Origin: Paenibacillus sp. JJ-100
GTDB taxonomy: Bacteria; Bacillota; Bacilli; Paenibacillales; Paenibacillaceae
Direction of reading: 5' to 3'
Assembly: GCF_948329825.1 (NCBI RefSeq)
Contig: NZ_CAOJCM010000003.1
Location: forward strand, 1 to 64,000
DNA length: 64,000 bases
Shown here: positions 1 to 10,855 of the stretch, piece after piece
Layout of the letters: every line of letters begins with the position of its first letter
Numbering within the stretch: position 1 is the stretch's first letter
Made by a program: the position numbers and the translations under genes
Notes under the pieces: generated by a model
Seen by the model: the letters and a program-made list of their open reading frames with translations, nothing else
Database searches by the model: none
Told to the model about the DNA's origin: nothing

Positions 1-140
1 AAAAGAGCGATTAGCTCATTTTGAATCTGACGAGATTAAAAATCTCATTGTTGATCTTGCAAGCAAGATCAGTACTCACTCGTTGTTCAGTTTTCAAAGA
101 TCAAACTTTTCGGTCACTGATAATCATTCATTCAGTAACT
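1..140 (-). promoter_or_regulatory. rRNA operon leader (pre-16S), gene body off the left edge
   Basis: Read on the minus strand, this is the transcribed leader of an rRNA operon heading out of the window. It holds a boxA-like antitermination element, TGATCTTTGAAAACT (89-103), and three tandem small hairpins: GATCTTGC/GCAAGATC (53-60/63-70), GAGATT/AATCTC (32-37/41-46) and GAGC/GCTC (5-8/14-17). The string after boxA (AACAACGAGTGAGT) is typical of Bacillales rRNA leaders and spacers. The 16S gene itself is not visible. The position downstream of gyrA matches the gyrB-gyrA-rrn order known from Bacillus subtilis. Confidence 0.8.
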
Positions 141-145
141 CTTAT

Positions 146-174
146 ATCATATCACTTCCGAACCAACTTTGCAA
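146..174 (-). promoter_or_regulatory. rRNA operon promoter P2
   Basis: Minus-strand SigA-type promoter: -35 TTGCAA (169-174), exactly 17 bp spacer, -10 TATGAT (146-151). It sits directly upstream of the boxA-containing leader. Confidence 0.8.
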
Positions 175-260
175 GCTTTTTTTTCTAAGCTTCTTTCGAA
201 GCCTTTACTCCTTTGCTTGCTAGCCACACGATGTAACTGTGTTTTCTTGTCCGGAATTAG

Positions 261-289
261 AATATACCATGTATAAATTATAAATGCAA
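261..289 (-). promoter_or_regulatory. rRNA operon promoter P1
   Basis: Second minus-strand SigA-type promoter about 115 bp upstream of P2: -35 TTGCAT (284-289), 17 bp spacer, -10 TATATT (261-266). Tandem promoters are usual for rRNA operons. Confidence 0.7.
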
Positions 290-384
290 GCTTTTTGTTG
301 AAATAGCAAATAATTTATTCTAAATCATTAAAACAATGATCCTATGCCCACACATCGATTCAATTTTGTTATATTTCCAACGAG

Positions 385-412
385 TAAAGACCTCCTCTTT
401 TATGAGAAGGTC
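385..412 (-). terminator. Likely terminator after the HD-GYP gene
   Basis: Inverted repeat GACCTCCTC (389-397) / GAGAAGGTC (404-412) with one G-U pair and a 6-nt loop. On the minus strand it is followed only by a short TTTA, so termination may be weak. It lies between the HD-GYP stop and the rRNA promoters. Confidence 0.5.
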
Positions 413-445
413 CACACTAAAGTGTTACAGATTCTACTCTTAATA

Positions 446-1561
446 TTAAGATAATATATCCTGAATGTATAACTGTGTTTGCTGCATCAAGTTGATAATA
501 GATCCCTCTACGGACACCATTGGTCGTGTTGGATGGTCACGGTCAGAGAAAATGATTTCTCCTATCTGGTTATTACTCAGTCTTACTCGAAGCCCATTAT
601 GAATTCTAGTGGAACGCTGTATGAATACATTTACAATGGACGGGTCCAATTTACCAAAAGCCTCGCTTTGGATCTGCTCCAAAACCAGATATGGGGATTG
701 GGCTTTTCGATATATCTTCTCCAGTGTCATTGCATGGAAAATATCAGCAATTGCTACGATCTTGGCATAGATATGAATCTGTGTGCCATTAAGTTGTAAC
801 GGGTAACCCGATCCATCCACCTTTTCGTGATGCTGTAATGCTGCAAGTCTAACTCCTTCATTGATGGCTTTAGCCTGTTTGAGGATCTGATATCCATACT
901 TTGTATGTTGTCTGATCTCTTCTTGTTCATCCTTTGTTAGAGAAGAAGGTTTTTGTAGTATCTGTGGGTCAACTTTGTTATTACCGATATCATGAAACAA
1001 TCCTGCAAAAGCCACTTGCATCCAGTCCTTCGCAGGAAGGTCAATCCACTGAGCTAATTGATATGAGGTAACAGCGCACAATACAGCATGATGATAAACA
1101 TAATCATGTTCTTTCATATTACGTGGACTGAAGGTAAGAACATTATATTGATTGAGATGAACAAACAGTGCTTCCAGCTGAGTCCGCAGCTCATATACAG
1201 GCAATTCGGCAGCCAAGGAAGAGAGGAACGCATTTTTAGTTAATGTAACCATCTTCTCGTAATCTTCCATAAAAGCAGTAAAGGATGCCGAGGCAATCGT
1301 ACTTGTATGATCCCCATTTTTGTCTATAACAGGTACCGATCCTGCTTCAGTCCCTCCAGATGCCCCTTTGGTATTCGTACTGCCTGTAGCAGTTCTCTCC
1401 TGTTCGACATCTATATGCCCAATCATAAATGCTTTGAGCACTTCTATATCTTTGGGTAGAATAATTTTTCCCTTTTGAAGCAGCACATTACCGCGCAAAG
1501 TCTCCACATTACTTCCCAATTTCAGTCCAGGTTTAACTTCTGAAAGGGTGACTAATGCCAT
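446..1561 (-). CDS. HD-GYP domain protein, probable c-di-GMP phosphodiesterase
   Basis: A 371-residue cytoplasmic protein with no obvious membrane segment. The N-terminal ~50 residues form a small domain often found in front of HD-GYP units; residues ~55-90 are a Ser/Thr/Gly-rich linker. The C-terminal HD-GYP domain (about 150-330) shows the metal-binding HD pair (H190-D191, in the string FHDIG) and the HHE-K-DGSGYP signature at 244-254. Family members hydrolyse cyclic di-GMP or related dinucleotides; the actual substrate is inferred. The ATG has a modest purine-rich site (GAGGGGAA). It is transcribed alone toward the rRNA operon, separated from gyrA by a terminator. Confidence 0.85.
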   Translation of the reverse strand: MALVTLSEVKPGLKLGSNVETLRGNVLLQKGKIILPKDIEVLKAFMIGHIDVEQERTATGSTNTKGASGGTEAGSVPVIDKNGDHTSTIASASFTAFMEDYEKMVTLTKNAFLSSLAAELPVYELRTQLEALFVHLNQYNVLTFSPRNMKEHDYVYHHAVLCAVTSYQLAQWIDLPAKDWMQVAFAGLFHDIGNNKVDPQILQKPSSLTKDEQEEIRQHTKYGYQILKQAKAINEGVRLAALQHHEKVDGSGYPLQLNGTQIHIYAKIVAIADIFHAMTLEKIYRKAQSPYLVLEQIQSEAFGKLDPSIVNVFIQRSTRIHNGLRVRLSNNQIGEIIFSDRDHPTRPMVSVEGSIINLMQQTQLYIQDILS

Positions 1562-1701
1562 TCTGATTCCCCTCGCTCATAAAATAATGACTATACATGA
1601 CCTAATTCCTGATTTTCAACGTTATTCCCATTATATTACTCAGAATACAGGCTGTACATCCTAGATTTTAAAGCTTTCCATCCTAATCTTGTGTATATAT
1701 C

Positions 1702-1729
1702 AAAAAGGCTCCCATAAGGGAGCCCTTTT
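1702..1729 (-). terminator. gyrA terminator
   Basis: Perfect stem GGCTCCC (1707-1713) / GGGAGCC (1718-1724) with a 4-nt loop. On the minus strand it is followed by five T; the plus strand also has TTTT, so it could act in both directions. It lies just past the gyrA stop. Confidence 0.85.
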
Positions 1730-1744
1730 ATATCTGAATTTAAG

Positions 1745-4300
1745 TTATTCTTCTGAACTTGAATCCTCATCCTGAACAGTATCTTCAGTTCCAGAATTCA
1801 TGCCTTCTTCCAGATCTGAATCTGATTGAAGAGAAGTTCCATCTTCTGTCTCTTCCATGTTCTCATCTGGTTCTTCTTCATTTTTATCAATTCGGCTAAC
1901 CGTAGCTACAGCATCTTCGTCTCGAATATGAATCAGCTTCACACCTTGTGTGTAGCGACCCATGGTCGAGATCCCATCCATGCTCATTCGAATCAATGTA
2001 CCGCTAGACGTGATAATCATGAGATCTTCTTCGTTTTTAACCATTTTGAGACTAACGACAGCACCGTTCTTCTCAGTAACGTTAATGGTCTTAATCCCTT
2101 TACCACCACGAGTCTGCATCCGGTAATCACTAACTGGTGTACGTTTACCGTAACCTTTGGCTGTAACAATCAGAACATCGAGATCAGTATCCACAACATC
2201 CATACTGATTACTTCATCCTGATCATCAAGTGTGATTCCTTTCACGCCGGTAGCACTACGTCCCATAGAACGCACGTTTTCTTCCGAGAAACGAATGGAC
2301 ATTCCATGAGCTGTACCCATGATAATCTCTTGCTCGCCATCCGTCAGCTTAACATCAATCAAGCTGTCATCTTCACGTAAAGAAATTCCGATGAGACCAC
2401 CTTTGCGGATGTTCGTGTAATCTTCAAGCGGTGTCTTCTTCACTACACCCTGACGTGTCGCAAAGAACAGATACTTATCGCTCTCGAATTCCTGTACCGG
2501 AATCACCGCGTTAACGGACTCACCCTGCTCAATCTGAATCAGATTGATAATTGGTGTTCCGCGTGCTGTACGTCCGAGCTCCGGAATCTCGTAAGCTTTC
2601 AACCGATATACCTTACCTTTATCGGTGAAGAACATCAGGTAATTGTGAGAGTTCGTTACGAAAAGATGCTCAACAAAGTCGGTATCTTTCGTATCCATCC
2701 CTACAACACCACGTCCTCCACGCTTCTGGCTGCGATATGTCGATGCAGGCAGACGTTTCACATAGCCGGAGTGAGTAATCGTAATGATGACCTCTTCACG
2801 TGGAATTAGATCCTCATCTAGAATGCTCTCCTCTCCAACGGTGATCTCGGTACGACGATCGTCCCCAAAGCGCTCACGAATTTCTTGCAGCTCTGTACTG
2901 ATAATTTCAAGCACAAGATGCTCGTTAGCCAAAATAGCACGATATTCGCCAATTTTGACCATTAATTCGTTGTATTCATTCTCGATTCGCTCGCGTTCCA
3001 AGCCGGTAAGACGCTGCAAACGCATATCCAGAATCGCCTGAGCTTGATCATGGCTGAGTTCGAAGCGCTCAATCAAACCTTCTCTAGCGGCATCTGTATT
3101 GCTGGATGAACGGATCAATGTGATGATCTCATCAATGTGATCCAGGGCAATACGCAAACCCTCCAGGATGTGCGCGCGTGCTTCTGCTTTCTTCAGCTCA
3201 AACTCTGTACGTCTGCGAATAACCTCGATCTGATGCTGCAAATAGTGATACAACACTTCACGCAGATTCAAAATTTTCGGTTCTTTATTCACAATCGCCA
3301 GCATGTTGATGCCGAATGTAGACTGCATCGATGTATGCTTGTACAAGTTATTCAGAACAACACCAGGATTTACATCACGTCGAAGTTCAATAACAATACG
3401 CATACCATTACGGTCAGATTCGTCACGTAGATCCGTGATACCATCAATCTTTTTGTCACGTACGAGTTCAGCAATTTTCTCAACAAGTCTTGCCTTGTTC
3501 ACCTGATATGGAAGTTCTGTAACAACGATACGAGCTTTGTTGTTGTTCTCTTCGATATTGGTTTTGGCACGCATCGTTACCGATCCACGTCCAGTTTGAT
3601 AAGCTTGGCGAATGCCTGAACGACCTAAAATGTAACCGGCTGTAGGGAAGTCTGGTCCCTGGATATAATCCATCAGTTCCATCGATGTGATATCCGGATT
3701 CTTGATCATTGCTTGTACACCATCAATAACTTCTCTCAGATTGTGAGGAGGTATATTGGTAGCCATACCTACGGCAATCCCGCCGACACCATTAACAAGC
3801 AAGTTAGGAAAACGAGCAGGAAGAACAACAGGCTCACTTTCTTCACCGTCATAGTTTGGCTGGAAATCAATCGTATCCTTGTTGATATCTCTGAGCATTT
3901 CCATCGCAATTTTGGATAAACGTGCCTCGGTGTAACGCATTGCTGCCGCCATGTCGCCATCGACTGAACCAAAGTTACCGTGTCCATCCACATGCATATA
4001 ACGCAGGGAGAAGTCCTGTGCCATCCGTACCATCGTCTCGTATACGGCAGAGTCACCGTGAGGGTGATACTTACCAATAACTTCGCCGACGATTCTGGCT
4101 GATTTTTTATGTGGTTTATCTGGTGTCATACCAAGTTCCGACATTGCATATAGAATACGCCGGTGAACCGGCTTCAATCCGTCACGCACATCAGGCAAGG
4201 CACGACTCACAATGATGCTCATCGCGTAATCCATAAACGATTCACGCATCTCGACGCCAATATCCCGATCTTTAATCTGCGAGTTCATTTCTTCCGCCAT
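1745..4300 (-). CDS. gyrA: DNA gyrase subunit A
   Basis: 851 residues; breakage-reunion subunit of gyrase, which with GyrB introduces negative supercoils. The winged-helix/tower core contains the catalytic tyrosine Y123 in the string [12 protein letters not shown], and the C-terminal beta-pinwheel carries the GyrA-box (QKRGGRG). At the quinolone-resistance hot spots the residues are S84 and E88, the susceptible forms for Gram-positive GyrA. After the pinwheel there is an acidic tail of about 45 residues (Glu/Asp/Ser-rich). The ATG is preceded by AAGGAGG at good spacing. Unlike most Bacillales it is not adjacent to gyrB: a plus-strand ATP-grasp gene lies between them. Confidence 0.98.
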   Translation of the reverse strand: MAEEMNSQIKDRDIGVEMRESFMDYAMSIIVSRALPDVRDGLKPVHRRILYAMSELGMTPDKPHKKSARIVGEVIGKYHPHGDSAVYETMVRMAQDFSLRYMHVDGHGNFGSVDGDMAAAMRYTEARLSKIAMEMLRDINKDTIDFQPNYDGEESEPVVLPARFPNLLVNGVGGIAVGMATNIPPHNLREVIDGVQAMIKNPDITSMELMDYIQGPDFPTAGYILGRSGIRQAYQTGRGSVTMRAKTNIEENNNKARIVVTELPYQVNKARLVEKIAELVRDKKIDGITDLRDESDRNGMRIVIELRRDVNPGVVLNNLYKHTSMQSTFGINMLAIVNKEPKILNLREVLYHYLQHQIEVIRRRTEFELKKAEARAHILEGLRIALDHIDEIITLIRSSSNTDAAREGLIERFELSHDQAQAILDMRLQRLTGLERERIENEYNELMVKIGEYRAILANEHLVLEIISTELQEIRERFGDDRRTEITVGEESILDEDLIPREEVIITITHSGYVKRLPASTYRSQKRGGRGVVGMDTKDTDFVEHLFVTNSHNYLMFFTDKGKVYRLKAYEIPELGRTARGTPIINLIQIEQGESVNAVIPVQEFESDKYLFFATRQGVVKKTPLEDYTNIRKGGLIGISLREDDSLIDVKLTDGEQEIIMGTAHGMSIRFSEENVRSMGRSATGVKGITLDDQDEVISMDVVDTDLDVLIVTAKGYGKRTPVSDYRMQTRGGKGIKTINVTEKNGAVVSLKMVKNEEDLMIITSSGTLIRMSMDGISTMGRYTQGVKLIHIRDEDAVATVSRIDKNEEEPDENMEETEDGTSLQSDSDLEEGMNSGTEDTVQDEDSSSEE

Positions 4301-4725
4301 GCTGGACCTCCTTCTTGTCCTTCAACAAACGTTACAAATCAATCATTACAAAAAAGATAATATATGTGAAAAGCCTAACAAGGCTAGGACCGCGCAAGAA
4401 CGCTACTTTTTATTATATTACTTTCACAAAAGTTACACAATTAAACGTCCGCTAGGCAATAGCCTTTCTTCCGGGAACTTGAGGTTGTCTGGGGATTCGC
4501 CCTGCCTTCCTCTCCAGTACCACATACAATGCTAGAAAAGCGGCATATGTACTGTCCAATTAAGGCTGGAGCCGTTCCCAACTGGCAATCAAACCACAAT
4601 TTTATAGCTGACAGCACAAATCGCCATATTCCTCTATTATACCACTGAAATCGTCTCTTGTCCTTTGATTTTCTGTGTGCAGCCCCTTAGACCAACCGAT
4701 CAAAACAAGAAAGGACTGATGCATA
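4301..4725. other. Divergent intergenic region between gyrA and the ATP-grasp gene
   Basis: 425 bp with no convincing gene. It must hold divergent promoters for gyrA (minus) and the ATP-grasp gene (plus). I see AT-rich candidate -10 sequences near 4355-4365 and a small inverted repeat (AGCCTaacaAGGCT, around 4370-4385), but no pair of hexamers good enough to call. Confidence 0.5.
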
Positions 4726-5664
4726 TTGAGTATCCAGCGCGTCTCCAGTAAATGGGCTAAAACAACCGTTTTGCAACACAGTCTCCAAGTCAGTGAATAT
4801 ATACCAGTAACTCGAAAATATAGCCGGCAAACGCTGGAACGAATGATCGAGTTATTTCCAGCGAATTATATCAAACCGGACCGGGGAACTTATGGCAACG
4901 GGGTGATGCGAGTGAAGACCACTCGTACCAAGCTCAGCATCCCTTCCTCTGAGAAGAGTTCATCTGGTGATGAAAATTCATCCGAGTCCAACGAATCAGA
5001 ATCAACTCATCCAGCTCCAGTTGAAATTACGACCTATCATCTCCAACATGGGACAGAGGAACAGGTTTTCCATTCCCTTGATGAACTTGAACATGCACTA
5101 GACCAACGTATTCAGAAGCGCAGCTACATCATCCAACAAGGAATTCCACTCATGAGACATAAAGGATTACCTTTTGACTTGCGTGTGTTAACCCAAAAAA
5201 ATCTACAGCACAAATGGGAAACCACGGGAATCCTTGGACGGGTTGCTGCACCTGGGAAAATCATCACTAACATCCACGGTGGCGGCCGATTGGCTACGTT
5301 CGAAGAGTTGGTGCTTCCTCATCTCAAGAAGGAAAGGTACAAAAAGCTCGAACAGGAATTGTACAGTCTTGGTATTCATACCGCAGTTCAATTGCAACGT
5401 ACATTTCCACGACTCAAGGAGATCGGCCTTGATATCGCGCTCGATGAAGATGGACGTCCTTGGATATTGGAAGTGAATACCTTGCCAGGCATCTATGCCT
5501 TTGGCCACTTGGATAAAAAGGGGTATCGAAAGATCAAACGTTATGCTATTGCCTACGGACGTTTACCTTCCCCGAAAACTCAAAAAAGTAAAATAAAAAA
5601 GACAGCTTCCAAAGTGCAAGCTACTGCAACTAAACGTCGGACTGCCAAACCAATAAACAAATAA
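4726..5664 (+). CDS. YheC/YheD-family ATP-grasp protein
   Basis: 312 residues starting at TTG (purine-rich AAGAAAGGA upstream). It resembles the YheC/YheD group of ATP-grasp proteins, linked in Bacillus to endospore coats. Visible signals are the opening FPANYIKPDRGTYGNGV (ATP-binding lobe), LPFDLRVL, and the metal/ATP motif near 240-255 (DIALDEDGRPWILEVNT-PG) with the E-x-N pair expected of ATP-grasp enzymes. A Ser/Glu-rich insertion (about residues 75-100) and a Lys-rich tail (about 285-312) are probably disordered. Substrate unknown. It is the only plus-strand gene in the first 17 kb and separates gyrA from gyrB, which is unusual. Confidence 0.8.
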   Translation: MSIQRVSSKWAKTTVLQHSLQVSEYIPVTRKYSRQTLERMIELFPANYIKPDRGTYGNGVMRVKTTRTKLSIPSSEKSSSGDENSSESNESESTHPAPVEITTYHLQHGTEEQVFHSLDELEHALDQRIQKRSYIIQQGIPLMRHKGLPFDLRVLTQKNLQHKWETTGILGRVAAPGKIITNIHGGGRLATFEELVLPHLKKERYKKLEQELYSLGIHTAVQLQRTFPRLKEIGLDIALDEDGRPWILEVNTLPGIYAFGHLDKKGYRKIKRYAIAYGRLPSPKTQKSKIKKTASKVQATATKRRTAKPINK

Positions 5665-5776
5665 ATAAGTAATCAGAATAATACACACCTGTCTCCAGCA
5701 TTTCTGATTCTCTTCATAGACCGGTGGTCTTGATTCAAGCTCTTAATGCACCTATTCAAGTTACAATGCCTGTAAT

Positions 5777-5802
5777 ATAAAAAGGCGCCCTCACAGGCGC
5801 CT
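5777..5802 (-). terminator. gyrB terminator
   Basis: Perfect stem AGGCGCC (5783-5789) / GGCGCCT (5796-5802), 6-nt loop, followed on the minus strand by a T-rich run (TTTTTATATT). It lies 14 bp past the gyrB stop and makes gyrB and gyrA separate transcription units. Confidence 0.85.
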
Positions 5803-5815
5803 CTTCGCAACTCAA

Positions 5816-7735
<1,920 letters not shown>

Positions 7736-7816
7736 CTACTTCTATAGATTCAATATCTTGAATATGCGTTAACTTATAAATAATAGCAAACACACACGTT
7801 CTCTCTTCCATATCCG

Positions 7817-8065
7817 CTAGAGATCAGGAAAGTGATGAGCACGTTTTTTGAGCGTAGCGGATGAAATCGGTGAGTAGTACACAATGTTTTTTGTCACTAC
7901 GATGGACTTTGCTTCCTCTTCGCCAATATGCTCAACCGCCTTCTCCTGTTCTGCATGTGAAACGTACTGTTTGGATATCTTGGAAGATTTTTCAATCGAT
8001 ATATCAAAAATAGCTACCAACTCGGAAGAACGGATGATTTTTTCACCGCCCAGATGAATGTACAT
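7817..8065 (-). CDS. remB: Extracellular-matrix regulator RemB-like (DUF370)
   Basis: 82-residue DUF370 protein, the same size and position (between recF and gyrB) as B. subtilis yaaB/remB. The opening MYIHLGGEKIIRSSELVAIFD and the central SIVVTKNIVYYSPISSATLKKR are characteristic. RemA/RemB are small DNA-binding regulators of biofilm-matrix genes in B. subtilis; the role here is inferred. AAGGAGTGA precedes the ATG; it follows recF by 13 bp and is very likely co-transcribed. Confidence 0.88.
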   Translation of the reverse strand: MYIHLGGEKIIRSSELVAIFDISIEKSSKISKQYVSHAEQEKAVEHIGEEEAKSIVVTKNIVYYSPISSATLKKRAHHFPDL

Positions 8066-8078
8066 AGGCCCTCACTCC

Positions 8079-9191
8079 TTAGCGTTCCACCTGTCCGGCA
8101 TGAACGTGATAGATACTGGCGTCTTTGAGCTTGTCAACGTTCAGGCTCTCAATTCCCGTAGCGGTAATAAAGGTTTGCACCTTGCTTTGGAATGTTTCGA
8201 TCAGTTGGGTCTGACGAAAAGGGTCAAGTTCGGATAATACGTCATCCAGCAAAAGCACTGGATATTCTCCGATCTCTTCATGAATCAGTTCGATCTCCGC
8301 AAGCTTAAGAGACAACGCCGTTGTGCGTTGCTGCCCCTGAGAGCCATACGTCTGTACTTCCCGTTCGTTAATGAAAAAGGACAGGTCATCCCGATGCGGC
8401 CCACTAAGAGTTGTGCCTCGGCGAATCTCCTGCTCTTTCATTTGTGATAATTTTATCATAAATTGCTCCATTAAGACAGCTTCATCTTCCTCAGCGGCTT
8501 CGCTGAAGGAGGGAAGGTAGGCCAGGCGCAGGACTTCTCCCCCTCCAGTGATACCTTGATGAATCGTTTCTGCCCACTTTTGCAGTTTCTTTATGAATTG
8601 TTTCCTTTTTTTGACGATTTTAACACCATGCTCTGCCAGCTGCTCATTCCAGATCTCCAACATCGTCTGAGCCGATGCTCCTTGTCCCCACAACTGTTTA
8701 AGCAGGTTGTTCCGCTGTACCAGAACCTTTTGATACTGCTGCAGATGATAAAGATAGCCTGGGGCCACCTGTCCGATTTCCATGTCAAGGAACCGGCGGC
8801 GTACCCCCGGTGTACCTTTGACAATTTCCAGATCTTCCGGGGCAAACATCACTACATTGAGCGATCCGACAAAATCACTTAATTTACGCTGCTCCAGACC
8901 GTTAATTTTTGCCTTTTTTCCTTGCTGAGATAATGACAGCTCCAGCTTGACTGCTCCGTATTTTTTATCAACTTCAGCTGTAAGACGTGACCGATCCTCA
9001 CCAAATCGAATTAATTCCTTATCCCGGGAGGTGCGGTGGCTCTTGGTGAGTGCAAGCACAAAAATAGCCTCCGCCAGATTCGTCTTGCCTTGGGCATTTT
9101 GTCCAATCAAAAGATTGACGGGACCAAATGAATCCAGCTTCAGTTGTTCATAATTGCGGAATTGCTGCAACTCTATGCTGTTTACAAACAC
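8079..9191 (-). CDS. recF: DNA replication and repair protein RecF
   Basis: 370-residue SMC/ABC-like ATPase that helps load RecA at gaps with RecO and RecR. Walker A GQNAQGKTN at 30-38, the signature SGPHRDD in the C-terminal half, and Walker B VLLLDDVLSELD are all present. It starts with GTG, preceded by GGGAGG with 7-nt spacing. It lies in the conserved dnaA-dnaN-yaaA-recF order, 58 bp after yaaA. Confidence 0.97.
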   Translation of the reverse strand: MFVNSIELQQFRNYEQLKLDSFGPVNLLIGQNAQGKTNLAEAIFVLALTKSHRTSRDKELIRFGEDRSRLTAEVDKKYGAVKLELSLSQQGKKAKINGLEQRKLSDFVGSLNVVMFAPEDLEIVKGTPGVRRRFLDMEIGQVAPGYLYHLQQYQKVLVQRNNLLKQLWGQGASAQTMLEIWNEQLAEHGVKIVKKRKQFIKKLQKWAETIHQGITGGGEVLRLAYLPSFSEAAEEDEAVLMEQFMIKLSQMKEQEIRRGTTLSGPHRDDLSFFINEREVQTYGSQGQQRTTALSLKLAEIELIHEEIGEYPVLLLDDVLSELDPFRQTQLIETFQSKVQTFITATGIESLNVDKLKDASIYHVHAGQVER

Positions 9192-9249
9192 GCGGTAACC
9201 TCCCTTTTATCCCGTCCGTCAGGAGGCAGCAGGAATGCACCTTGGTCTC

Positions 9250-9465
9250 CTACTCTGCAACCACTTCAAACGTGCCTTCTCCGTCCACCTCAACAATATC
9301 CCCAGGGTATAACTTCCGTCCACGGCGTTCCTCAGACTCTTTATTCACACGTACAAGTCCCTCTTGAAGGATCGCCTTGGCCATACCTCCAGTAGGGATG
9401 CAATCTGCTAGTTTCAAAAATTGGTCAAGCTTAATATATTCCGTACGAATCGATACTTGCTTCAT
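9250..9465 (-). CDS. yaaA: S4-domain RNA-binding protein YaaA
   Basis: 71-residue protein consisting of essentially one S4-like RNA-binding domain (YIKLDQFLKLADCIPTGGMAK, then RVN-E...RRGRKLYPGDIVEV). The start is the ATG at 9465 with GAAAGGAAG in front; a longer reading extends into the dnaN end and is unlikely. Homologues next to recF are associated with ribosome assembly in Bacillus. It begins 16 bp after the dnaN stop. Confidence 0.93.
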   Translation of the reverse strand: MKQVSIRTEYIKLDQFLKLADCIPTGGMAKAILQEGLVRVNKESEERRGRKLYPGDIVEVDGEGTFEVVAE

Positions 9466-9481
9466 CGTGATCTTCCTTTCG

Positions 9482-10624
9482 TTAGTTGGTCGTCCGGTAA
9501 GGCAGGATGACATATAGGCTGTGACTATCGTCCAGCGGTTTAAGGATGATCGGACTCATGACGCCAGTAAAGGCAATCATTAGCTGTTCACTTTCCACAA
9601 CTTTCAGAACGTCCAGCATGTATTTGGAGTTAAACGAGATTTTGAGCGGTTCACCCGTGAATTCAGCGGGTTCAATCTCTTCCCGTACTTTACCTAGCTC
9701 AGAGGAGCTGGAGGATATTTCAATCGTGCCAGAGTCCATCGTTTGCATGCGCACAATATTTGTTTTTTCCTCACGCGACAGCAAATACGCCCGGTCAATG
9801 GATTCACTTAATTTTTTTGTATCCAAAACAAGTTCTGTTTTGTATGACGTTGGAATAATTCTAGAAGTATCCGGATAAGTTCCATCCAAAATACGAGAGT
9901 AGAACAATACACGGTCAATTTTGAACAAAACCTGATTATCAGCAACGACGATATCCACAAGCGTGTTCTGATCTGGGACAATTTTGCTCAGTTCGTTCAG
10001 CGTTTTACCAGAAATAACGACGTTGTTGAAACGGATACCCTCTGCATTATCCAGCATTGCCGAGCGTGTAGCAAGACGATGACGGTCCGTTGCCACAAAT
10101 TTCAACTCGTTATCAGCCAAACTCCACAATACACCTGTTAGGATCGGTGTCGTTTCATGTGTGGAAATGGAAAATACAGTCTGTTTGATCATATTTTTCA
10201 GCAAATCTCCTGGAATGGAGACGGTTTGATTCTCTTCAATGTTTGGAAGAACCGGGAACTCTTCCGGGTCAAGACCAACAAGTTGGATCTCAGTAGCACC
10301 TGCGGAGATAAAGGTATTGAAGTTATCTTTAACCTCCATGTGTACTTCTTGCGAAGGCAACTTCTTGATGATCTCTACGAAAAATTTGGCTGGGAGAACA
10401 ACGCTACCTGGCTGCTCTACTTGCACAACACTTTTGTCTCCCTCCTCAAGCGGGATAAAGGATTGGATGGAGATATCCGTGTCGCTTGCTGTCAATGTCA
10501 CACCTTGGTGATTCACGTCGAATTTAATACCGCTCAAAATAGGAATCGTCGTACGACTGGAGATCGCTTTAGATACTTGTTGAATGGATTCGTTTAGATA
10601 ACTTTTCATTATGCTGATTTTCAT
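9482..10624 (-). CDS. dnaN: DNA polymerase III sliding clamp (beta)
   Basis: 380 residues from the chosen ATG. The three-fold clamp repeats are recognisable: SSRTTIPILSGIKF in domain 1, the HETTPILTGVLW and ATDRHRLA strings in domain 2, and the C-terminal SPIILKPLDD...LPYR. The clamp tethers Pol III to DNA. The ATG at 10624 is chosen because AGGAGTG lies 7 nt upstream; a TTG 30 bp further up lacks such a site. It is separated from dnaA by 231 bp carrying the origin unwinding element. Confidence 0.97.
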   Translation of the reverse strand: MKISIMKSYLNESIQQVSKAISSRTTIPILSGIKFDVNHQGVTLTASDTDISIQSFIPLEEGDKSVVQVEQPGSVVLPAKFFVEIIKKLPSQEVHMEVKDNFNTFISAGATEIQLVGLDPEEFPVLPNIEENQTVSIPGDLLKNMIKQTVFSISTHETTPILTGVLWSLADNELKFVATDRHRLATRSAMLDNAEGIRFNNVVISGKTLNELSKIVPDQNTLVDIVVADNQVLFKIDRVLFYSRILDGTYPDTSRIIPTSYKTELVLDTKKLSESIDRAYLLSREEKTNIVRMQTMDSGTIEISSSSSELGKVREEIEPAEFTGEPLKISFNSKYMLDVLKVVESEQLMIAFTGVMSPIILKPLDDSHSLYVILPYRTTN

Positions 10625-10748
10625 AATTTCACTCCTAGTAGAATTTTTGTTCAAGGGCTGAGATTTTGGCTTTGAAAAAGGTGTTTATTGAAAGGCCGAA
10701 GGCCGAGCTTTGCAACGGCTTTTTGGAGAAGATATCTTTAGATCTTTA

Positions 10749-10822
10749 TAGTAATAATAGTAATAGGGGCACTGAATATGTGGATAAGTAGGGTTAAACC
10801 CATAAAATTAAGCCTATCCACA
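10749..10822. promoter_or_regulatory. Origin basal unwinding element: DnaA-trios, GC cluster and DnaA boxes
   Basis: In the dnaN-dnaA gap, six trinucleotides TAG-TAA-TAA-TAG-TAA-TAG (10749-10766) are followed by GGGGC (to 10770) and then a perfect DnaA box, TTATCCACA on the minus strand (10779-10787); a near-box CTATCCACA lies at 10814-10822. Read 3'-5' from the GC cluster the triplets are GAT/AAT, the DnaA-trio pattern described for the B. subtilis basal unwinding system. An inverted repeat AAGCCTAT/ATAGGCTT brackets the second box just past the dnaA stop and may also be the dnaA terminator. Confidence 0.75.
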
Positions 10823-10855
10823 TGTGTACACGTTGTGCATAGGCTTGGGACTTGT

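Noticed and set aside
2791..2806. CACGTG in gyrA as a further parS site
   Set aside because: Flanks (CTCTT, GAATT) break the TGTTN/NAACA arms at four positions.
1826..3506. Several plus-strand open frames opposite gyrA
   Set aside because: Antisense shadows of gyrA without ribosome-binding sites or domain patterns.
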